This document shows, in pieces, positions 25,592 to 37,220 of a DNA stretch of 57,117 nt (positions are counted from its first letter, which is position 1; every line of letters starts with the position of its first letter). A program made the translations under genes and the position numbers. The stretch is from the NCBI GenBank assembly GCA_025966225.1, contig JAOPVI010000259.1, positions 1 through 57,117 of the forward strand. The letters run 5' to 3'. The notes beneath the pieces were generated by a model. That model was not told the origin of the DNA and made no database searches. It saw only the letters and a list, made by a program, of their open reading frames with translations. The DNA comes from Mycobacterium sp. Lineage in GTDB: Bacteria > Actinomycetota > Actinomycetes > Mycobacteriales > Mycobacteriaceae.

Positions 25592-26235
25592 TCGCCCATC
25601 GTAGTCAGGCTGCCATCCGTGAACGCCCAACCACTGACGGCCAACCATCGTCGGGGGGTCAAATGCACGCACAACTGGACCAGCGGCCCGATGCCGAATG
25701 CGTACACGGCAGTGCCGACGCCGACGGTCCCGCCGAGCAGCCACCCGACGATGAGCACCGTGACTTCGATTGACGTGCGCACCAATCGGACCGAGCGCCC
25801 GGTGCGCGCGACGAGGCCAGTCATCAGGCCGTCGCGGGGGCCTGGGCCGAGCCCGGCTCCGATGTAGAGCACCGTGGAGATGGCGTTCAGCACGACCGCG
25901 CCGAGCATCATCGCGATGCGGATCGGCATGGCCGACGGTGTCGGCAGCAGGGCCAGGCTCGCGTCCACCGTGACCGCGATGACGATGACGTTGGCGACCG
26001 TGCCGATTCCGGGCCGGTTCCGTAGCGGAATCCAGAGCAGCAGCACCGCGACGCCGACGACGGCGGACGCAACGCCGATGGTCATCCCCGTCTGCTTGGA
26101 CAAACCCTGGTGAAAGACGTCCCAGGGGTCCAGTCCGAGGCCGGCCTCGACCATCAGCGCCATCGACAGGCCGTAGCCGATCAGTCCTACCAGCAGTGCG
26201 CCGCCACGCGTGGCGGCACGAACCGCGCGCTTCAC
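25489..26235 (-). CDS. YczE-like integral membrane protein
   Basis: GTG 26235 (encoding VKRAVRAATRGGALL), overlapping the stop of the small upstream gene as GTGA, gives 248 aa with about five membrane helices (GGALLVGLIGYGLSMALMVE, GVASAVVGVAVLLLWI, NVIVIAVTVDASLALL, IAMMLGAVVLNAIS, TSIEVTVLIVGWLLGG). The two motifs AGLGLDPWDVFHQGL and GAGLGPGPRDGLMTGL mark the YczE/BcrT family. Such proteins are often encoded divergently from MocR-type regulators, as here. Transport substrate unknown. The hydrophilic C-terminus carries the 10-aa duplication made by the 30-bp tandem repeat. Confidence 0.85.
   Translation of the reverse strand: MKRAVRAATRGGALLVGLIGYGLSMALMVEAGLGLDPWDVFHQGLSKQTGMTIGVASAVVGVAVLLLWIPLRNRPGIGTVANVIVIAVTVDASLALLPTPSAMPIRIAMMLGAVVLNAISTVLYIGAGLGPGPRDGLMTGLVARTGRSVRLVRTSIEVTVLIVGWLLGGTVGVGTAVYAFGIGPLVQLCVHLTPRRWLAVSGWAFTDGSLTTMGECQEQKTELGRAERRELELGRAERRELEQPTPTC
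25511..25570. repeat. Perfect 30-bp tandem duplication across two overlapping genes
   Basis: 25511-25540 and 25541-25570 are identical. The unit contains GTCGCTCCGCTC (reverse complement GAGCGGAGCGAC), which also occurs at 8427, 22130 and 24488. Because 30 is a multiple of 3, it adds 10 residues in frame both to the YczE C-terminus and to the extended N-terminus of the ABC ATPase. Confidence 0.9.
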
Positions 26236-26387
26236 GCGTGGTCGGGGAATCGGGCGCGGATGGCGTCCAGTTCGACCCGCATCCGGCGGGCGTCGGCGTC
26301 GTGTTCGCCGTAGTAGCCCCCGCGTGGGCACGTCCGGAAGATGCCAGCGGCCTTTCGGGCCACTTTTGAGGTCCAATGCTGATCCAT
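26232..26387 (-). CDS. Small conserved-looking protein, 51 aa, first gene of the YczE operon
   Basis: ATG 26387 gives MDQHWTSKVARKAAGIFRTC and a tail rich in charged residues (GGYYGEHDADARRM, LDAIRARFPDHA). The TGA overlaps the GTG of the YczE gene, and the ATG lies 62 bp from the divergent MocR start, within the putative operator region. Codon use looks coding and the coupling supports translation. Function unknown; no motif recognised. Confidence 0.65.
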   Translation of the reverse strand: MDQHWTSKVARKAAGIFRTCPRGGYYGEHDADARRMRVELDAIRARFPDHA

Positions 26388-26395
26388 GACTCCAT

Positions 26396-26446
26396 ACTGG
26401 CTATCGATTCGCTTGCATTTCAATAGCCAGTTGCGGCAAACTGGCT
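26396..26446. promoter_or_regulatory. MocR-type operator region between divergent genes
   Basis: ACTGGCTAT (26396-26404) and its perfect inverted partner ATAGCCAGT (26423-26431) are followed by a third half-site ACTGGCT (26440-26446). MocR proteins commonly bind combined direct and inverted repeats, and these lie in the 62-bp gap between the YczE operon and the MocR gene. Confidence 0.65.
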
Positions 26447-26449
26447 CTG

Positions 26450-27892
26450 ATGATCGACGAATTCGCGGCCCGCAGGCTCGATGTGGACCTCTTGGCCCGG
26501 GAACTGGGCAACTGGCGCACGTCGAACACCAGCGGTCCCGCCTACCAGGGCCTGGCAGACGGCCTGCGGATGCTGATCGTCGATGGGCGTTTGCCCATCG
26601 GCGCTCAACTGCCCAGTGAGCGTGCCCTGGCCGACGCCCTGCGCGTATCGCGCACCACGGTCACGGCCGCCTACGCCCAGATGCGCGACGACGGCTACCT
26701 CAACGGACGCCGCGGAGCCCGCAGCACCACCGCGATCCCGGTCACCGGCCCCAGCCCCGTCGTTGCCGCGCAGGCCACGATCAACCTCGCCGCCGCGACC
26801 TTCGCAGCGCCCGTAGCCATCGCGGGACGGGCGTTCGCGCAGGCCGCCGAGCAGGTCACGCCCTACCTCCACGACATCGGCATCGAACTGGCCGGGGTCG
26901 CACCGCTACGTGCCGCGCTTGCCGAAAGATACTGTGCCCGAGGACTTCCCACTGGACCTGACGAGATAATGGTGACGACGGGTGCACTGCATGCGATCGG
27001 GTTGATCCTCGCCACCTACACCCAACCCGGTGACCGAGTGCTCGTCGAACAGCCCACGTACCACGGCGCGCTGTCCGCCATCGCGACCCGCGGCGCCCGC
27101 CCGGTGCCGGTCGCGGTGACCACTGACGGTTGGGAGATCGATGCGATCGAGGCTGCGATGCGCCAAATGGCACCGACCCTGGCCTACCTGATCCCCGACA
27201 ATCAGAATCCGACCGGCCTGACCCTGCCGACGGCGGGACGGGAACAGTTGGCCCGCATCATCGCCGAGACCCGCACTCGAACCATCATCGACGAGACGAT
27301 CACCGACATGTGGCTCGACGAGCCGGTTCCACCGCCACTGGCGGCGGCGATGACGACCCGAAGCGAGCTGGTGTTGACCGTCGGCTCGATGTCGAAGTCG
27401 TTCTGGGGCGGCCTTCGCATCGGCTGGATCAGGGCTGAACGCAGCACGCTGGCCACCATCGCGGCACTGCGCCCGTCGATCGACATGGGTACCGCGATCG
27501 TCGAACAGTTGGCCGCCGCAAACCTGCTCGCCCACGAGGACGAGGTGCTTCCGGAGCGCCGCGACATCCTGCGGGCCAGGCGGGCGCGACTGCTCATGCT
27601 GCTGGACGAGCACCTGCCCGACTGGCAACCGTTGCCTGGCAAGGGCGGATTGTCGCTCTGGGTCAGACTTCCCGCCCCGATGAGTTCGGCGTTGTCGGCG
27701 GCGGCCTCCCGCATGGGGCTGGAGATTCCGCCAGGGCCGCGCTTCGGCGTGGACGGCACGCTGGAGCGCTTCATCCGGGTGCCCTACGCATTGCCCGAAC
27801 CCCAACTCAGCGAGGCGATCGAATTGCTTGCGCGGGCATGGCATTCCGTCACGGGGGCCAATAGCCCAGAGCTTGGCGCGTTGGTGGTGTAG
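26450..27892 (+). CDS. MocR-family (GntR wHTH plus aminotransferase-like) PLP-dependent transcription regulator
   Basis: 480 aa. The N-terminal GntR winged helix spans about residues 30-95 (GAQLPSERALADALRVSRTTVTAAYAQMRDDGYL). A linker joins a fold type I aminotransferase domain with NQNPTGLT at 251-258 and the PLP Lys316 in GSMSKSFWGGLRIGW. Such proteins sense PLP-bound amines or amino acids and act as regulators, not transaminases. Divergent from the 51-aa gene and the YczE membrane protein, a pairing known as YczR-YczE, so it likely controls them and itself through the inverted repeats before its start. Confidence 0.92.
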   Translation: MIDEFAARRLDVDLLARELGNWRTSNTSGPAYQGLADGLRMLIVDGRLPIGAQLPSERALADALRVSRTTVTAAYAQMRDDGYLNGRRGARSTTAIPVTGPSPVVAAQATINLAAATFAAPVAIAGRAFAQAAEQVTPYLHDIGIELAGVAPLRAALAERYCARGLPTGPDEIMVTTGALHAIGLILATYTQPGDRVLVEQPTYHGALSAIATRGARPVPVAVTTDGWEIDAIEAAMRQMAPTLAYLIPDNQNPTGLTLPTAGREQLARIIAETRTRTIIDETITDMWLDEPVPPPLAAAMTTRSELVLTVGSMSKSFWGGLRIGWIRAERSTLATIAALRPSIDMGTAIVEQLAAANLLAHEDEVLPERRDILRARRARLLMLLDEHLPDWQPLPGKGGLSLWVRLPAPMSSALSAAASRMGLEIPPGPRFGVDGTLERFIRVPYALPEPQLSEAIELLARAWHSVTGANSPELGALVV

Positions 27893-27900
27893 CGCCCGGC

Positions 27901-32153
<4,253 letters not shown>

Positions 32154-32157
<4 letters not shown>

Positions 32158-33197
32158 CCGCGCTCAGTCGCTCCTTGCAACGCCTGCTGACCGAACTGTC
32201 CGGTCGTCAACGAACCGTGGGGCAATACGAGTTCTCCCGAATCGATGCGGTTGCGTAGGTAGGCGAACGTCTGGGCGGTCTGAGCGAAGAGGTGCTCGCC
32301 TGCCCGCAGCGTCGGACGGTCGGTGCCGTCGGGTGAGGCGAACTGCGGCAGCGGCTTGACTTCGGTGTCGTAGTCGACGTTGAAGAACAGCGGAAAGGAA
32401 TACCGCTCTTCGACCACCTTGCGCACGCGGTGACTGGTCGCGACGAACGCGCCGTTGGTCCAGAGCTCCAACATGTCACCGATGTTCACGACGAACGTGC
32501 CGTCCACCGGCGGCACGTCGATCCACTCCCCCGCGCCGTTGAGCACCTCCAGACCGGGCGCCGTCGGCTTGAGCAACGTGAAGCACTCGTAGTCGGTGTG
32601 AGCTCCGATGCCGAGCGCGTCCTCGGCGTCCGGGTTGTACGGGTAGTGGACGAGCCGCAACTGGCTGGGCGTCTTGGTGGCGTGCCGGGAGAACACATCT
32701 GGGTCCTCCCCGAGCGTGACCGCAAACGCCCACAGCAGCCGGTGCCCCACCTCCAGGATCGCGTCGTAGTACGTCGTGACGGCCTCCGCGAAACCCGGAA
32801 GTTCCGGCCAGGCGTTGGGGCCGAGCATCGGGTTGCCCGCGAGGTAGTCGGGATCGTCGGCGGGCAGGTCCAGCGCCGTGTCGAACGCCTCCTTGACGTC
32901 GGGCGTGCCGGTCTCGACACCCTCCTCACCGACCGGCACGTACCCGCGATGGCAGCGCGACAAGCCGATGTAACTGCGCATCTTCTCCTCGACCGGCAGC
33001 GCGAAGAACTCCTTCGTGGCGGCGAGCATGCGTTCGAACAACGACTCGTCGAGCCCAGACCCACTGACGTAGAGGAAGCCGACTTCGCGTGCCGCCCTGC
33101 CGATCTCGTCGGCCACCCGCTCGCGTTCGGCACGGTCCGGTGAGGACAATCCACTGATGTCCACGATCGGCACCGAGGTGAACGACGTGACGCTCAT
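32154..33197 (-). CDS. Isopenicillin-N-synthase-like Fe(II)/2-oxoglutarate-type oxygenase
   Basis: ATG 33197 (MSVTSFTSVPIVDISGL) gives 347 aa. N-terminal DIOX_N region (VADEIGRAAREVGFLYVSGSGLDESLFERMLAATKEFFALP). The Fe-binding triad is HxD in GAHTDYECFTLL plus the distal His in VATSHRVRKV, followed by the Arg position used for 2-oxoglutarate (RYSFPLFFN). It is the last gene of the ureide operon, so it may oxidise a purine- or hydantoin-derived compound; family members act on very diverse substrates, so this is inference only. A ribosome site (GAAGGGAA) lies inside the preceding 35-codon ORF. Confidence 0.88.
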
Positions 33198-33199
33198 TG

Positions 33200-33307
33200 C
33201 TACACGTTCCCTTCGCTTCGTTCGATGAACCAGCGCACTCCGTTGGACTGGACCTGATGAGCGACCACGTCGATTTCGAGCGCGTCGGACAGTTCCGGCG
33301 TGGTCAC
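33200..33307 (-). CDS. Possible 35-aa peptide coupled between allantoicase and oxygenase genes
   Basis: The GTG at 33307 overlaps the allantoicase stop as GTGA, and the TAG ends 2 bp before the oxygenase ATG, so the ORF fills the gap exactly. The product begins VTTPELSDALEIDVVAHQ, then QVQSNGVRWFIE and a polar tail; no membrane segment or motif. It may be a real small protein, a coupling leader that carries ribosomes through to the oxygenase gene, or a remnant of a longer gene. Confidence 0.45.
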   Translation of the reverse strand: MTTPELSDALEIDVVAHQVQSNGVRWFIERSEGNV

Positions 33308-34329
33308 GACGACTCCTCCCATCGCCTGCGGAGTCGGTCGAGGCCGTCGACGGTCGGCGTGCCGACGGCGCGCACCCTCGCGATCCCGCCATCGGGATAG
33401 GCCTGTACCCGGAGCGCACTGATGTTCCCGACGTCAACCGCGAACACTTGGCGCGCGTCGGCGGCCAGCCGGGTCCGCGGTAGCACCTCGACGTCGAATG
33501 GGACCAGCGCCCAACCGTGTTCACTATCCGGCCGGGCCCTCGTCCCGACGACGGAGACCTCGGGTGAGGCGTTGAACACGAAGTACGAGGTGTCGATCTC
33601 CATGCGCCGCAGATCGGCGGGCACGGCGAAGGAGATCATCACGGCGTCATGGGATTCCGGCCCGACGTCGCGACGCCTGCGGGCTTCCCAGCCGTCGCCC
33701 ATGTTGCGCGGGCGGTCCGGCGCGATCAAGGCGCAAGCGTGCGAATAGAAGCTGTCGCTGCACCATTCGACGCGGCCGCCCTGCTCGAGGCCGGACACCT
33801 CGACCGTGACGTCGGCCCACAACGCCGGGTCGGGGATCACCTCGCCGAAGGCGCGCAGCCGCGCGACCCCGCCGTCCGATTCCAGCCGCAGCCGCAGGTG
33901 GGTCCAGCGCCTACGGTCGACGATCGGGAGCAGATTGTGCGAATCCGGTTTCAGCACAGTGAGTTCCACCAGCGGCGTCCAAGCCACGCCCGGTGCGGTC
34001 GGGTCAGCCGTGCGATCCAGGACGCAGGCCTCGACCTGGCCTGCCGTCGGGTGGTTGCCCGAGAAGAAGCGGGTGTCGACGTCGACAGCGTGCAACCGGC
34101 CGGGAGCGCCGAGGCGCACGATGACCCAGTCTCCGTCGGGTCCGGCGTGACGTCGGGTCTCCCACCCGTCGACCACCTCACCGCGCAGATCGAACGTGCC
34201 CGGCACGAACGCGGGTTCCACCGGGTCGACGAGCCGTTCCTTGAACCCGAACGATTCGTCGCTGGCCGCAACGACACTGCCACCGATCACGCGTGACGCG
34301 AGGTCCACCTCGCCGGAGGCGCGGCTCAC
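33304..34329 (-). CDS. alc: Allantoicase
   Basis: GTG 34329, overlapping the racemase stop as GTGA, gives 341 aa, the usual length. It has the two repeated jelly-roll allantoicase domains: first DLASRVIGGSVVAASDESFGFKERLV, DGWETRRHAGPDGDWVIVRLG, DVDTRFFSGNHPT; second GRVEWCSDSFYSHACALIAPDRPRNMGDGWEARRRR, MEIDTSYFVFNASPEVSVVG. It hydrolyses allantoate to ureidoglycolate and urea. Urea would feed the urea-carboxylase-type enzyme of the same locus. It forms a coupled operon with the racemase-like gene and allantoinase. Confidence 0.95.
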   Translation of the reverse strand: MSRASGEVDLASRVIGGSVVAASDESFGFKERLVDPVEPAFVPGTFDLRGEVVDGWETRRHAGPDGDWVIVRLGAPGRLHAVDVDTRFFSGNHPTAGQVEACVLDRTADPTAPGVAWTPLVELTVLKPDSHNLLPIVDRRRWTHLRLRLESDGGVARLRAFGEVIPDPALWADVTVEVSGLEQGGRVEWCSDSFYSHACALIAPDRPRNMGDGWEARRRRDVGPESHDAVMISFAVPADLRRMEIDTSYFVFNASPEVSVVGTRARPDSEHGWALVPFDVEVLPRTRLAADARQVFAVDVGNISALRVQAYPDGGIARVRAVGTPTVDGLDRLRRRWEESS

Positions 34330-35078
34330 GCGTCGAAACCCAGTGCGCGCGAGATGGGCCAATTGCTACGGGGATTCTCGGGTCCCGGCGCGTAGACGCC
34401 GGCCTTGCTGGTCGACAGCCCGAGCCCGACGACGGCCTGCGCCAATGCGATCGCCGCCGCGACGCCGTCGACCGCGGGCACCCCGAGCTTGCTCGAGATC
34501 GCAGCCGTCACCCCAGCCATCCCTGCGCAGCCGAGGCAGATGACGTCGGCGCCGTCCTCCGCGACGGCCCTGGCTGCCTCGTCGACGATGGCCCGGACCG
34601 CGCCTGCGGGATCGGCGTCCAGCTCTGCGGTGCCCAACCCGCAGGCCCGCACCGAGGCACAGTGCGCGTTCAGTCCGGCCAGCAGAAGCCGGTCCTCGAT
34701 TGGGACGATCGAGCGGGCCAGCGTGGTGATCACCGAGAACCTCCGGCCGATGAGATGTGCGACGTGTGCGGCACATTCGGCGATGTCGAAGACGGGCACC
34801 GAAAGCATCTCGGCAAGCGCATCCCTGCCGTGTTCCCCGAAGCCGGCCAGCACGACGGCGTCGTAGTCGAAGGTGCCTGCGTCCAACAGCGTCGCCACGA
34901 CGTCCATCACTCCGACCGCCGACAGGTAGCTCTCGGCTGCCGAGTCGATTGCCGACGTGCCGAAGCGCGGGGCCAGGCAGACCAGCTCAGTCGCTTGGCC
35001 CGCCGCGGCTTGCGCCGCCTCGCCGATCTCGGCCGTCATCGACTCAGAGGTGTTCGGATTCAGCACCAGGATTCTCAT
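34326..35078 (-). CDS. Asp/Glu/hydantoin racemase superfamily protein (allantoin racemase-like)
   Basis: ATG 35078 (MRILVLNPNTSESMTAEIG) gives 250 aa. The fold and MRILVLNPNTS start are those of HyuE/HpxA hydantoin and allantoin racemases, which use two Cys as acid and base. Here only the second is kept: Cys184 in VICLGCAGM. At the first position the sequence is LAGFGEHG, with Gly79 where ACFGDPG is usual. Beside allantoinase it should act on allantoin, converting the enantiomer the hydrolase does not take, but a one-Cys enzyme may decarboxylate (like arylmalonate decarboxylase) or racemise by another base. ATGA overlap with allantoinase. Confidence 0.88.
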   Translation of the reverse strand: MRILVLNPNTSESMTAEIGEAAQAAAGQATELVCLAPRFGTSAIDSAAESYLSAVGVMDVVATLLDAGTFDYDAVVLAGFGEHGRDALAEMLSVPVFDIAECAAHVAHLIGRRFSVITTLARSIVPIEDRLLLAGLNAHCASVRACGLGTAELDADPAGAVRAIVDEAARAVAEDGADVICLGCAGMAGVTAAISSKLGVPAVDGVAAAIALAQAVVGLGLSTSKAGVYAPGPENPRSNWPISRALGFDA

Positions 35079-36373
35079 ACCGCCGCTCCCACCCTGGCGA
35101 ACACCCGCTCGCCAGCCACCCAGGTCTGCAGTACCGAACCACGCAGGGCGACACGGTCGTACGGACTCACGGGATGCCGATGGTGAAGCGCATCCACGTC
35201 GACGACGTCGTCGACGTCCGGTTCGAGCACACACAAATCCGCCCGCAACCCGACCTCAATCCGGCCGCGGTCGCCGAACCCGGCCAGCGTCGCGGGCCGT
35301 TCCGACATCCATCGGCTCAATTCGACCAGTCCGAAACCGCGCCGGGTGGCCTGCGTCCACACCGCGCGCGGGCCGAGTTCCAGCGAACTGATCCCGCCGA
35401 AGGCTCGGCCGAAATCGCCGTCGCCCTTCATCGCCGGGGCACACGGCGAGTGGTCGGAGACCACCATGTCGAGTGTTCCGTCGTGCAGCCCGTCCCACAG
35501 CCGGTCGCGATTCTCGGCGTCGCGGATCGGCGGGCAGGCCGCGAATTCCGTTGCTCCGTCCGGAATCGTCTCGGCGGCGAAGGTCAGATAGTGCGGGCAG
35601 GTCTCGGCCGTGATGCGCACGCCGGACCGCTTGGCGTCCGCGATGAGCGGCAGCACGTACGAACTGGAGACGTGCACGACGTGGGCCCTGGTCCCGGTGG
35701 CTGCGGCTGTCTCGATCACCAGCCTCACGGCGTCCTCTTCGGCGACGTCGGGTCGGGACGCGAGGAACGACGGGTAGCCACGGCCGCATGGCCGGGGGCC
35801 GGCTTCGATCACCTCGTGACTCTCGGCGTGGACCAACATCACCGAATCGAGGTCGGTCATCCGGGTCATCGCCGCGCGGAACCGAGCGGGCGTCAGATGA
35901 CCGAAGTTGGGGTTGCCGGAATCGCTGAGGAAGCACTTGAACCCCCGCACCCCAGCCTCGGCCAGTGGCCCCAGTTCGTCGAGGTTGCCGGGAACCACAC
36001 CACCCCAGTACGCCACGTCCACTCGGCAATTACCCCGTGCGGCAGCCACTTTGACTTGCAGAGCGGCGACGCTGGTGGTCACCGGATCGGAGTCGAGTGG
36101 CATGTCAACCAGCGTCGTGATACCACCGGCGGCCGCGGCGGTGGTTGCCGTCGCGAAGCCCTCCCAGTCGGTCCCGGGTTCGTTGACGTGGACGTGCGTG
36201 TCGACGAAGCCCGGCAGTAGGACCGCGCCCCTGGGGATCACGACCTCGGCCGCGCCAGGGTAGTCGGCGTCGACATCGCCGACCTCGGCGATGAGCCCGT
36301 CGGCCACCGCAACGGCGGCCGGTCGGAGCTCACCGCCGAGCAACACCCGTTCGGCGCGCAGTACCACGTCCAT
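35075..36373 (-). CDS. allB: Allantoinase
   Basis: ATG 36373 (MDVVLRAERVLLGGELRP) gives 432 aa; 18 upstream codons of open frame overlap the lactonase gene and are not family-like. Binuclear metal ligands are in register with E. coli AllB: His60 and His62 (FVDTHVHVNEPG), carboxylated Lys146 (RGFKCFLSDSG), His182 (VMLVHAESHE), His234 (HVVHVSS), Asp307 (VVSDHSPC). It opens the hydantoin ring of allantoin to allantoate, the substrate of the downstream allantoicase. The start overlaps the stop of the lactonase-like gene (TAATG). Confidence 0.95.
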   Translation of the reverse strand: MDVVLRAERVLLGGELRPAAVAVADGLIAEVGDVDADYPGAAEVVIPRGAVLLPGFVDTHVHVNEPGTDWEGFATATTAAAAGGITTLVDMPLDSDPVTTSVAALQVKVAAARGNCRVDVAYWGGVVPGNLDELGPLAEAGVRGFKCFLSDSGNPNFGHLTPARFRAAMTRMTDLDSVMLVHAESHEVIEAGPRPCGRGYPSFLASRPDVAEEDAVRLVIETAAATGTRAHVVHVSSSYVLPLIADAKRSGVRITAETCPHYLTFAAETIPDGATEFAACPPIRDAENRDRLWDGLHDGTLDMVVSDHSPCAPAMKGDGDFGRAFGGISSLELGPRAVWTQATRRGFGLVELSRWMSERPATLAGFGDRGRIEVGLRADLCVLEPDVDDVVDVDALHHRHPVSPYDRVALRGSVLQTWVAGERVFARVGAAV

Positions 36374-37218
36374 TACGGAGCGACCGGTCCGAACCGCTCG
36401 TGGAAGTGTTGCGTCAACTCTGGCCATACGTGCGGATCATGGCCCGGTATCAGCGGATAGCCCTTTTCGGCGGCGAGCCGTTTGAGCTTGCGGATGGGCT
36501 CGATGGTCTCCTCGGGTTCGACGTCGATGAAGCCGCCGATGGCCAGCTCTTGTTCGATGTTCTCGGTGAGATCCGCGGCGTCGAACGCGAAGACGTACCC
36601 TTCTGCGCCCTCCCCACCGGTGACGGACTCGTCGAGTTCGACCACGAAGCTCTGATGCCCGGGAGTGTGGCCGTACGTCGGCACGACGGACAGGCCCGGC
36701 GCGAGCTCCGCCTCACCGTCGGCCAGATGCCAGTCGATTCTCGGGTCGTCGAAGTCCACCCTGACGATCGCATTGCGCTCCGGCTCAGGATGATTCGACA
36801 TCCCGTACTCGAGTTCCCTGCGCTGTGCGTGTACCGGCACTCTGCCCGCGAAGAGCTTCAGCCCGCCAGAGTGGTCGTGGTGCAGGTGGCTCAGCGCGAC
36901 CATGTGGATCTGGTCGATGGCGACCCCGACCTCGGCCAACCGCTCCTCGATCGGTTCGCCAGGCCCAGGAAGCACTGGCCGGTACTCGACGCTCGGGAAG
37001 AACCGGCGGGCCAACGCCGGGTCACGCACCAGCGCGGTGTTGAACCCCGTGTCGAGCAGCACCCAGCCACCGTCGGTCTGCAGCAGCACCCCGGGTACGG
37101 GCTCACGCATCCGCTCCTCGGGCGGCGCCCCGTATACCGATACGGACTTGGGCAACTCCTCCCAGCCGAGCGTCAGCAGGATGATTCTGCGGATGCCGCT
37201 CTTTCTGACCAGCGTCAC
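36373..37218 (-). CDS. Metallo-beta-lactamase-fold hydrolase, N-acyl-homoserine-lactonase-like
   Basis: GTG 37218 gives 281 aa and follows the binding-protein gene within 3 bp. The HxHxDH motif is SHLHHDHSGG (His111, His113, Asp115, His116); further ligands are His188 (GHTPGHQS), Asp213 (FAFDAADL) and a C-terminal His (IPGHDPHVW). The general plan (VPGVLLQTDGGWVLLDTGFNTALV) is that of AiiA/AhlD-type lactonases. In an operon for ureide breakdown, a cyclic ester or cyclic amide made by the pathway is as likely a substrate as a signal lactone. No signal peptide. Confidence 0.88.
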   Translation of the reverse strand: MTLVRKSGIRRIILLTLGWEELPKSVSVYGAPPEERMREPVPGVLLQTDGGWVLLDTGFNTALVRDPALARRFFPSVEYRPVLPGPGEPIEERLAEVGVAIDQIHMVALSHLHHDHSGGLKLFAGRVPVHAQRRELEYGMSNHPEPERNAIVRVDFDDPRIDWHLADGEAELAPGLSVVPTYGHTPGHQSFVVELDESVTGGEGAEGYVFAFDAADLTENIEQELAIGGFIDVEPEETIEPIRKLKRLAAEKGYPLIPGHDPHVWPELTQHFHERFGPVAP

Positions 37219-37220
37219 CG

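Noticed and set aside
25489..26376. Longer start for the YczE-like protein at 26376
   Set aside because: The extra 47 residues are Arg/Pro-rich, overlap the coupled 51-aa gene in another frame and precede the GTGA junction.
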